From NCBI RefSeq assembly GCF_002831585.1, contig NZ_CP025113.1:5657001-5721000 (forward strand): a stretch of DNA of 64,000 nt, given 5' to 3'. This document shows, piece by piece, positions 57,512-64,000 of the stretch; within the stretch, counting starts at the first letter, position 1; every line of letters begins with the position of its first letter. The stretch comes from Bradyrhizobium sp. SK17 (GTDB lineage Bacteria; Pseudomonadota; Alphaproteobacteria; Rhizobiales; Xanthobacteraceae). The notes beneath the pieces are model-generated. The model had not been told where the DNA came from. It saw only the letters and a program-made list of their open reading frames with translations, and made no database searches. Position numbers and translations under genes: made by a program.

Positions 57512-58315
57512 TCATCGCGACCGGCGCGCGACGTAGAGACTGGTCGTCATGTTCCGGACAACCCGTCCGCCGAACTCATCGCGGGCGATGCGGCCGATCT
57601 CGGCCAGGACATTGTCGCGATCAGGGTGCGCCGTGATGTTCGAATAGGTCGAGTATAACGCCACCGTCTGCTCGGCATCGAGAACGAGTGGCCATCGGCT
57701 GACGTTGTAGTCGATCATGTCGAAGGCGCCGGCAGTCCGCAGCGCAGCCAGGCGCGCCGCGCTGTCGAGGGCAAAAGGTATGCCTCCTTCGCCCTGTGAA
57801 GGGCTTGTCGGGCCATGCGCCAATCGACTGGTCGCCTCGTGGAAAGGATCGGGCCGGCTGTCGTCGCCGAACACGTTCCAGACCGCGGACCACCAGCCGC
57901 CCGGGCGAAGCAGACGCGTGATCCTGGCTAGCGCAGTCTCCTCATCGAGCCAGTGAAACGAGGTGGCGCTGACGCCGAGGTCGAAGGCGCCCTCGTCCAG
58001 CGGCGCATCCTCGAACGGAGCGACCACGACCCGCAACGGCTTGCCCACATTGGTCTTGCGCAGGAAATCAGCCAGCCGCGGGTCCGGCTCGATGGCGGTC
58101 AGTGGATCAGCGCCGCGTTCAAGCAGGCGGCGGGTCGCCTTGCCGGTTCCTGCGCCGATCTCGAACGTCGCGGTCTTTTCCCCCAGTCCGCATCGCGAGC
58201 AGAGCGTATCGAACACCCAGTCCGGATAGTCGGGCCGCGCCGCATCATAGCCTTCCGGATCCGCGCCGAACGCTTGCCGGCCGAACTGCCGTTCCAGTTT
58301 AGGCGGTGGTGTCAT
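57512..58315 (-). CDS. Class I SAM-dependent methyltransferase with an in-frame repeat-derived insert
   Basis: 267 residues. Motif I ATFEIGAGTGKATRRLL, acidic TAIEPDPRLADFLR, and FDLGVSATSFHWLD are standard. Between residues about 168 and 180 lies HGPTSPSQGEGGIPF, and the DNA there contains the hairpin GCCCT-GTGA-AGGGC (57791-57804); this looks like a small repeat element inserted in frame. Substrate unknown. Its start overlaps the end of the deacetylase-like gene by 17 bases, so it is co-transcribed downstream of it. Confidence 0.85.
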   Translation of the reverse strand: MTPPPKLERQFGRQAFGADPEGYDAARPDYPDWVFDTLCSRCGLGEKTATFEIGAGTGKATRRLLERGADPLTAIEPDPRLADFLRKTNVGKPLRVVVAPFEDAPLDEGAFDLGVSATSFHWLDEETALARITRLLRPGGWWSAVWNVFGDDSRPDPFHEATSRLAHGPTSPSQGEGGIPFALDSAARLAALRTAGAFDMIDYNVSRWPLVLDAEQTVALYSTYSNITAHPDRDNVLAEIGRIARDEFGGRVVRNMTTSLYVARRSR

Positions 58316-59357
58316 GCGCGCTCCGCGTCGGCCGAACCGGCGCGAACATCACGCCTGAGAGCAGCACCCGCATCATCCGTAGCGACCCCACGCGGCCGTC
58401 CCATGCGATGCGCGGCAATGCATGGAGGTTGGTGCCGCCCTGCGCTCCGACCACACCGGAGATGGTCGACACCGCGCTGGCAATGCCCGTTTCCTCGGCC
58501 ATCACGACGTGTGAGCGACGGAATGCGTCGCGGTCCCCGAAGGGATACGCGAAATGCCTGACCTCGCGTCGAAGCGCGCTTTCGGCCACAGCTTTTCCCA
58601 TCGCCATCTCACGCTGCGCGTCGGTATCCCCGAGATTGGACAGCACGAAATAATCCACGGTGGCGCTGCCGAACGTCACGTTCGGATCCGCCGCGAGCTG
58701 CACCAGATCAGCCCAGTCAAGCGATGCGACGCGAGACAGTTGCGCGGCATCGGCTGCATAGCGTGTGCCGAGATCGTTCACCGCATAAGCCAGCTCCGGC
58801 GGCGGCAACTTGCGCAGCCAGCCGGACAGGAAATCGAACAGCTCGTATTTGTCCGACAGACTGGAGATCGCGAAGTGCCGCTCGCGACCCTCGATCATCA
58901 TGCTGATGCGGTCTTCGCGCGCGATGATGTCCTCGAGCGCCAGCCACCAGGCTACGCCCACGCCGTCCGGGAAGGCCGTCGGCAGGTAGAGTGTGAAGGG
59001 GACGCCGTGCCTCGCGAGCACCGGATAGGCATGCGTGACGATATCCTTGCTGGCGCCGTCGAAGGTCAGGCAGGCAAAACGCCGATGCTCCGGCAAGGTC
59101 ACTGCGCGGCGGCAGGCCTCGTCGATCCCAACGATGTCGTAGCGCCAGCGCTTCAGCGCGCGGATCGTGCGATCCAGGAATTCCGGCGTGATCTCCTGCG
59201 ACCTGAGCGGCTGAAAGCGCGTCCGTTGCGGCGGACGCACGCGCGCGAAGCGCAGGATCGCCCCGGCGCCCCCGGCCTTACCCTCCCGCAGCCTGAAGGC
59301 GCCGCTGAAATACGCGAGCTCTGCCTTGGCCCGTCGCCAAATCCCGTTGTCCGGCAC
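58299..59357 (-). CDS. Polysaccharide-deacetylase-fold protein, metal ligands missing
   Basis: 352 residues. The NodB fold is clear: CLTFDGASKDIVTHAYPVLARHG in place of TFDDG, and the third motif RHFAYPFGDRDAF. The zinc-binding HxxxH motif is replaced by FGSATVDYFVLSNL, with Ala and Tyr where the histidines should be, and one Asp of the first motif is absent. It is therefore probably not an active metal deacetylase. It may bind glycan or act as a partner for the neighbouring polysaccharide genes. Confidence 0.8.
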   Translation of the reverse strand: MPDNGIWRRAKAELAYFSGAFRLREGKAGGAGAILRFARVRPPQRTRFQPLRSQEITPEFLDRTIRALKRWRYDIVGIDEACRRAVTLPEHRRFACLTFDGASKDIVTHAYPVLARHGVPFTLYLPTAFPDGVGVAWWLALEDIIAREDRISMMIEGRERHFAISSLSDKYELFDFLSGWLRKLPPPELAYAVNDLGTRYAADAAQLSRVASLDWADLVQLAADPNVTFGSATVDYFVLSNLGDTDAQREMAMGKAVAESALRREVRHFAYPFGDRDAFRRSHVVMAEETGIASAVSTISGVVGAQGGTNLHALPRIAWDGRVGSLRMMRVLLSGVMFAPVRPTRSAHDTTA

Positions 59358-59504
59358 CTAGATCCCGCCCTCGTGCGGCGGTTCCCACACGCCGCCAAGC
59401 ATCCCGCCAGGCCATTGTTATTACTCTTTGTTGACATTTCCCTGCGAAGGTCGACCGCAGTCAAGAACTGTAAATTAATACCTTAAGTTATTTTGGGTTC
59501 CGAG

Positions 59505-60698
59505 ATGATCATGGCGGCGGCAGTTGAGGGCCAAACGGCCGGGACGCGAACGTGGCCGAACGCAGTCCGCGTTGCCGGCGTCGACATCTTTCATGATCTC
59601 GCCGCAGCCGAGACGACCTGGCGCGGTTTCGAGACCGCGCAACACAGCTTCACCCCCTATCAGCGCTTCGATTTCCTTGCGAGTTGGCAGCGTCAGGTCG
59701 GCGAGCGCGAGGGCGTGCGGCCGCTCATCGTGGTGGCCCATGACAGCGAACGCCGGCCGCTGTTGCTGTTGCCGCTCGCCGTCGAATCCCGCCTCGGCGC
59801 CAATTGCGCGAGCTTCATGGGAGGCAAGCATGCGACCTTCAACATGGCGCTGTGCGAGAAGGATTTCGCCGCCAACGCGACCGAAGCCGACATCGCGGCC
59901 CTGACCCGCTCGATCGCCGAGCGCTCGCGCGTCGATGCGCTGGTGCTGTGCCAGCAGCCGCTGCGCTGGCAGGACCTGCCCAATCCGCTCGCCCTGCTGC
60001 CGCACCAGCCTTCGGTCAACGACTGCCCGCTGCTGGTGATCGAGCCCGACGCGGCCCCCGCGGCGCTGATCAGCAATTCGTTCCGCCGCCGCCTCAAGGG
60101 CAAGGAGCGCAAGCTGCAACCGCTGTCCGGCTACCGCTATCACGTCGCGCGCGAGAGCGCCGACGTCTGCCGCCTGCTCGACTGGTTCTTCCGCGTCAAG
60201 CCGCAGCGCATGGCCGAGCAGAAGCTGCCCAATGTGTTCGCCGAGCCGGGAGTCGAGCAGTTCATCCGCAGCGCCTGCCTCGCGCCGCGCGCCGACGGCA
60301 AGGGCTATGCGATCGACATCCACGCGCTGGAGTGCGACGAGGAAGTGATCGCGATCTTCGCCGGCGTCTCCGACGGTCATCGCTTCTCGATGATGTTCAA
60401 CACCTACACGATGTCGGCCAATTCCAAATACAGCCCGGGCCTGATCCTGATGCGCGACATCATCGATCATCATGCCGGCCAGGACTACCGCGCCTTCGAT
60501 CTCGGCATCGGCTCGGACGAGTACAAGCGGCTGTTCTGCAAGGACGATGAGGTGATCGTCGACAGCTTCATTCCGCTCAGCCTGCGCGGCAAGGCGGCGG
60601 CCGGTGCACTGTCGGCCATCAGTCGCGCCAAGCGCGCCGTGAAGCACAATCCCGCGTTGCTCGAGATTGCCCAGAACCTGCGCGCCATGTTCCGCTGA
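59505..60698 (+). CDS. GNAT-type acyltransferase of the CelD/BcsL group
   Basis: 397 residues from the ATG at 59505 (an ATG two codons later is also possible). Two tandem GNAT-like domains: N-terminal with PYQRFDFLASWQRQVG and RPLIVVAHDSERRPLLLLPLAV, and C-terminal with NSFRRRLKGKERKLQPLSGYR and FDLGIGSDEYKRLF. The group is found beside cellulose and exopolysaccharide genes, where it may acylate sugars. It is divergent from the deacetylase-fold gene across about 147 bases. Confidence 0.8.
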   Translation: MIMAAAVEGQTAGTRTWPNAVRVAGVDIFHDLAAAETTWRGFETAQHSFTPYQRFDFLASWQRQVGEREGVRPLIVVAHDSERRPLLLLPLAVESRLGANCASFMGGKHATFNMALCEKDFAANATEADIAALTRSIAERSRVDALVLCQQPLRWQDLPNPLALLPHQPSVNDCPLLVIEPDAAPAALISNSFRRRLKGKERKLQPLSGYRYHVARESADVCRLLDWFFRVKPQRMAEQKLPNVFAEPGVEQFIRSACLAPRADGKGYAIDIHALECDEEVIAIFAGVSDGHRFSMMFNTYTMSANSKYSPGLILMRDIIDHHAGQDYRAFDLGIGSDEYKRLFCKDDEVIVDSFIPLSLRGKAAAGALSAISRAKRAVKHNPALLEIAQNLRAMFR

Positions 60699-60716
60699 GA
60701 CCGGCTGCGCGCGACG

Positions 60717-61655
60717 CTACGCCGTTTCGCTTTCGGCGGGCGGCCGGCTGCTCGTCACGCCGAACCGCATCATCGCATCGAACACCAGCTTCGCGGCCGG
60801 CGACAATGCGCGCTTGCGCAGCTTGATCAGCCCGTAGCTCTCGAGCATCAGCTGATCGCGGATGCGGAGCATCTTGAAGCGCTGCGGATCGAGCAGGTCG
60901 ACAATCAGCAACGGTACCGGCACGATCGCATCGATCCCCGCCGCAATCCCGATCGAGGCGGAGAAGGACTCGGTGTTGATCATGCGCTGCGGCGGCGCGA
61001 TGCCCCGGCTGTAGAACAGCCGCTCGAGCGCCTGGCGCATGAAGGATTCCCGCGGCTGCGAAATCCATTGCAGGTCCACCGTGTCCTCCAGATTGACGTT
61101 CTCGAGATTCGCCAACGGATGCTCGGCGCGAACCAGCAGGCCGGCCTGCTCGGCCCCGATCTCGTGATAGTCAAACTGCGCGGGATCGACGCCGACCGGA
61201 ATTCGCGCGACGACGAAATCGAGTTCGAGCGCGAGAAGGCGCGTGATCAACGGCGGACTGGTGCTGACATCGAGTGAAATGTTCACCCGGTGCAGCTTCT
61301 CGCCGAGATACTGCATGACGTCGACGACAAGATCGATGCTGGGCTTTGCGACCGTTCCGACCGAAACTGTTCCAAGCTCACCGGACCTGTAGCCGGCGAA
61401 TTCATTGGTGACCCGGTCGAGGTCCGCGAGCACGCTCCTGCCGCCACGGATCAGGATGGTGCCATAGGCCGTCGGCTCGACGCCGCGCGCCGTCCGTTCA
61501 AACAGCGGAACCCGCGCCACGGCTTCGATCTCGGCCAGCATCTTCGACGCCGCCGACTGGGTGATGTTCAGGCGCTCGGCTGCCAGTTGCAGCTTGCGCT
61601 CGCTGTCGAGGGCCACCAGCAGACGCAACTGGCGCAATTTCAGATTATTGATCAC
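60717..61655 (-). CDS. LysR-family regulator (GbpR-like)
   Basis: 312 residues. Winged helix LRQLRLLVALDSERKLQLAAERLNITQSAASKML and the effector domain with GTVSVGTVAKPSIDLVVDVMQ. The subgroup with LxxxxVALDxERxLxxAAxxLNxTQ often controls sugar or aromatic uptake. It is divergent from the MFS gene, with repeated palindromes between, so that transporter is the likely target. Confidence 0.87.
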   Translation of the reverse strand: MINNLKLRQLRLLVALDSERKLQLAAERLNITQSAASKMLAEIEAVARVPLFERTARGVEPTAYGTILIRGGRSVLADLDRVTNEFAGYRSGELGTVSVGTVAKPSIDLVVDVMQYLGEKLHRVNISLDVSTSPPLITRLLALELDFVVARIPVGVDPAQFDYHEIGAEQAGLLVRAEHPLANLENVNLEDTVDLQWISQPRESFMRQALERLFYSRGIAPPQRMINTESFSASIGIAAGIDAIVPVPLLIVDLLDPQRFKMLRIRDQLMLESYGLIKLRKRALSPAAKLVFDAMMRFGVTSSRPPAESETA

Positions 61656-61776
61656 GGCCGACCATCACCTGGGTTCCCGCGCTCATACCGCACTGCATCA
61701 TGACAGTTTCGCCGTGGCTCCATTCCCAAATGCCATTAGTCACGCGGCCGTTCATTACACGACAATGAGTGCAAGA

Positions 61777-61796
61777 CTTGCAAGCAGGCTTGCAAG
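61777..61796. promoter_or_regulatory. Paired palindromes between LysR and MFS genes
   Basis: CTTGCAAG (61777-61784) and CTTGCAAG (61789-61796) are identical 8-base palindromes with 12-base centre spacing, and GCAAG precedes them. A likely binding site for the divergent LysR regulator. Confidence 0.5.
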
Positions 61797-61889
61797 GGCA
61801 AGCGACGGACCGTTGCGGGTGTACCAGATGCCACCCCGGATGGCGCGACAACCGTCAGCAAAATCGAAAAACCAGGAAGGATGGGAACG

Positions 61890-63218
61890 ATGAGCGACGA
61901 TGTCGAGAAGCGCGCGATCGGAAAGATGATGCGGCGGCTGATTCCGTTCCTCATCCTGTGTTACTTCGTCGCCTATCTCGATCGCGTCAATGTCGGCTTC
62001 GCCAAGCTTCACATGAACACGGCGCTCGGCCTCAGCGAGGCCGCCTATGGGCTCGGCGCCGGGCTGTTCTTCGTCGGCTACTTCTTCTTCGAAGTGCCCT
62101 CCAACATTCTGCTGGAACGGTTCGGCGCGCGGCGCTGGATCGCCCGCATCATGATCAGTTGGGGCATCGTCTCGGCCGCGTTCGCCTTCATCCCGCAGAT
62201 GTCGGCGGCAACCGGCTTCTCGAGCGAATGGATCTTCTACTTCCTGCGCCTGCTGCTCGGCGCCTGCGAGGCCGGTTTCTTCCCCGGCATCATCTTCTAT
62301 CTGACGCTCTGGTTCCCGACGATCTACCGCGCCCGCGTCATCAGCCTGTTCATGCTCGCGATCCCGATCTCGAGCATCATCGGGGCGCCGATCTCGGGCC
62401 TGCTGCTCAATCTGTCCGGCGCCGGCCTGACCGGATGGCAATGGCTGTTCATCTGCGAGGCGCTGCCGTCGGTGCTGGTCGGATTTGCGGTCCTGGTCTT
62501 CCTGCCGGACTTCCCGCGCCAGGCGACCTGGCTCGAGCCCGACGAGATCAAGTGGGTTCAGAACACCCTCGAGTTCGAGCGGGAGCGAAAGGAATCCGTT
62601 GAGCACATCTCGGTGCTGCAATCACTGACCGACTCGCGGGTGCTCGCCTGCGCGCTGGTGTATTTCTGCCTGAACGCGGCAAGCTACGGCGTTGCCTTCT
62701 TCCTGCCGACCATCATCAAGGCGTTCGGCGTCACCGACACCCAGACCGGCCTGATCGCGGCCCTGCCCTTCGTATTCGGCGCGATCGGCATGGTGCTACT
62801 CGGTCGCCATTCCGACAAGACCGGCGAACGGCGCTACCATGTTGCAGGCGCGCTGGTGCTCGCCGCCGTCGGCATCGGCCTTGCCGGCCTCGTGTCGAGC
62901 CCGGTGCTGATCGTCGGCCTGCTGTGCATCGCGCAGATCGGTGTCTCGGCGGTGCCGCCGATGTTCTGGCCGATGCCGGCCAGCATCCTGAGCGGTGCTT
63001 CGGCGGCGGCCGGCATTGCCGCGATCAACTCGCTCGGCAATCTCTCCGGCTTCGCCGGTCCGTTCGCGATGGGCTATCTGAAGGACCTGACCGGTGGTTT
63101 CACCGCGGGGCTGCTGCTGCTCGCCGTCGTCGGACTGATCGGCGCGCTGGTGACGATCAAACTGCGGATCGATCCGGTGCTCGAGCGATCGATGCGCCAG
63201 CCGATGCTGGCGCACTGA
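61890..63218 (+). CDS. MFS transporter, anion:cation symporter (phthalate/tartrate-type) family
   Basis: 442 residues from the ATG at 61890, with GGAAGG nine bases upstream. Twelve helices; start CYFVAYLDRVNVGFAKLHMN and FFEVPSNILLERFGARRWIARIM are hallmarks of the ACS family that imports organic anions such as phthalate, tartrate or glucarate. The central loop is charged. Divergent from the GbpR-like LysR, which probably induces it in response to the substrate. A repeat element follows its stop. Confidence 0.9.
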   Translation: MSDDVEKRAIGKMMRRLIPFLILCYFVAYLDRVNVGFAKLHMNTALGLSEAAYGLGAGLFFVGYFFFEVPSNILLERFGARRWIARIMISWGIVSAAFAFIPQMSAATGFSSEWIFYFLRLLLGACEAGFFPGIIFYLTLWFPTIYRARVISLFMLAIPISSIIGAPISGLLLNLSGAGLTGWQWLFICEALPSVLVGFAVLVFLPDFPRQATWLEPDEIKWVQNTLEFERERKESVEHISVLQSLTDSRVLACALVYFCLNAASYGVAFFLPTIIKAFGVTDTQTGLIAALPFVFGAIGMVLLGRHSDKTGERRYHVAGALVLAAVGIGLAGLVSSPVLIVGLLCIAQIGVSAVPPMFWPMPASILSGASAAAGIAAINSLGNLSGFAGPFAMGYLKDLTGGFTAGLLLLAVVGLIGALVTIKLRIDPVLERSMRQPMLAH

Positions 63219-63219
63219 G

Positions 63220-63266
63220 GCATGATCCGGAAAACTGTGAAGCGGCTTTCCGAAGAGATACGGCTT
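63220..63266. repeat. Second copy of the dispersed GCATGATCCGGAAA element, degraded
   Basis: Starts GCATGATCCGGAAAACTG just after the MFS stop, contains AAGCGGCTTTCCGAAGAGAT, and lacks the clean closing arm. It matches the reverse complement of 6995-7043. Confidence 0.85.
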
Positions 63267-63277
63267 GAGAGAGCAAC

Positions 63278-64000
63278 TCAGGCGGCCACGACCCGCGGGC
63301 CCGGCGCGGCCATTTCAGACGGCGCGCAGGGCTTGCTCAGCATCGTCACCTCGGAGAAGCCGACGGCCCTGAGCTGATCGACCATCTGATGGCGCGCGTC
63401 CTGCGCCATGGCGGCATCCGGCACGACGACGGCCTGCGCCTTCGTGGTCAGCAGTTCGGCCGGCAGGTCGACGGCCGAGCCGGCGTCGAGCAGCACGTGG
63501 TCATAGACCCGCAGCAGCGCGTCGATCGCAAGGACCAGCCGCGGCGATTGCAGGTGGGAGCGATCGAAGCCCGGGCGCCCGGCGCTGACGATCTGAACCC
63601 GCGACTGCCGGTCCTTGGTGATGATCTGCGCGAACGTCGCCTCGCCCTGCATCAATTCGGCAAGGCCCGGCGCGGCCGGATCAACCGTGGCCGAGGTCAG
63701 CACCGGCGAGGACGCGACCAGATCGACCACCACGACCTTGGCCTGCCGCGCCATCAGACGCGCCAGCGTCAGCGTGGTCAGCGTCACGCTCTCGGCCGCA
63801 GCCGGACCGAGCACCGTGACCTTGTGGGCGGCGGGACCCGCTGCGACGAGGCGCTCGGCGAGCACATCGATCTCGTCGACGGTCCGGGCCAGCACGGGCT
63901 CCGGCTCGTTCATGACTGGCTCAGGTGCGAACGCCGGCTCCAGCGGCAACTCGGGCTCCGGCGGCAGTGCCGACGCGACCGATGATGCGAACTCGGGTTC
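63278..64000 (-). CDS. C-terminal part of an exopolysaccharide BY-kinase/Wzz-like protein, P-loop missing
   Basis: The frame is open to the right edge, so the N-terminus is outside the window; about 240 residues are present. The visible part follows the bacterial tyrosine kinase (CapB/ExoP-type) ATPase fold: KVVVVDLVASSPVLTSATVDP (degenerate Walker A'), PGLAELMQGEATFAQIITKD, LDAGSAVDLPAELLTTKAQAVVV. The Walker A is VLGPAAAESVTLTTLTLA instead of GxxxGKS, and there is no C-terminal tyrosine cluster. It likely regulates polysaccharide chain length or export without ATP hydrolysis. Confidence 0.75.
   Translation of the reverse strand, partial: EPEFASSVASALPPEPELPLEPAFAPEPVMNEPEPVLARTVDEIDVLAERLVAAGPAAHKVTVLGPAAAESVTLTTLTLARLMARQAKVVVVDLVASSPVLTSATVDPAAPGLAELMQGEATFAQIITKDRQSRVQIVSAGRPGFDRSHLQSPRLVLAIDALLRVYDHVLLDAGSAVDLPAELLTTKAQAVVVPDAAMAQDARHQMVDQLRAVGFSEVTMLSKPCAPSEMAAPGPRVVAA

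Overview
The window looks like a stretch of core chromosome from a Bradyrhizobium-type alphaproteobacterium (Rhizobiales, Nitrobacteraceae). Evidence: high GC; the tig-clpP-clpX-lon block; the nnr-glnB-glnA order; NadA-NadB-NadC preceded by an NrtR/NadQ-like regulator; short secreted proteins of a kind I associate with this genus; and dispersed palindromic repeats I recognise from Bradyrhizobium and relatives. There are no phage genes, transposases, CRISPR arrays or rRNA. Genus is inferred from gene order and protein sequence only.

Layout. 0-14.5 kb: accessory and housekeeping genes: a cut-off LysR regulator, a TRAP solute receptor, small proteins, a Wzy-like membrane protein, tRNA-Asp, HU, peptidase T, a methyltransferase with a YciI-like remnant, several secreted small proteins, tRNA-Val, a GFA enzyme, a GntR-MFS pair with a likely operator, an aminothiazoline-carboxylate hydrolase opposite an unusually short LysR, and a cupin. 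14.6-21.4 kb: the protein quality-control block lon, clpX, clpP and tig, all on the minus strand. clpP has a heat-shock-like promoter followed by a four-copy tandem repeat in its leader. 21.5-29.2 kb: tRNA-Leu, a copper-oxidase-fold protein that has lost most copper ligands, an enolase-superfamily enzyme, and three damaged genes (two single-base frameshifts and one deleted/frameshifted acetyltransferase) among a LysR/SDR pair and small proteins.

29.1-32.9 kb: the nitrogen block nnr, glnB, glnA, with a sigma-54-type promoter and paired upstream palindromes before glnB. 32.9-37.6 kb: tautomerase, GlxA-like regulator, solute-binding protein, dipeptidase and GST, interspersed with three copies of a palindromic repeat. 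37.6-46.5 kb: hybrid histidine kinase, large secreted metalloprotease-like protein, PuuD-type hydrolase, AI-2E transporter and diguanylate cyclase. 46.6-51.7 kb: rplM-rpsI, a thioesterase, an enoyl-CoA hydratase, a CoA-binding protein and MetY.

51.7-56.1 kb: a self-contained NAD synthesis unit. The regulator ends inside the nadA promoter; three alternating operator half-sites run up to the nadA start codon; nadA, nadB and nadC are joined by ATGA overlaps. 56.1-64 kb: heme A synthase, DUF2842, a methyltransferase overlapping a polysaccharide-deacetylase-like gene that lacks metal ligands, a CelD-like acyltransferase, a LysR/MFS pair, and the C-terminal end of an exopolysaccharide BY-kinase-like protein lacking a P-loop. 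The last region hints at a polysaccharide locus continuing beyond the right edge.

I did not find a clear new defence or mobile system. The most interesting signals are regulatory (clpP leader array, nad operator, rplM leader hairpin, glnB upstream region) and enzymes that have kept a fold but lost catalytic residues.
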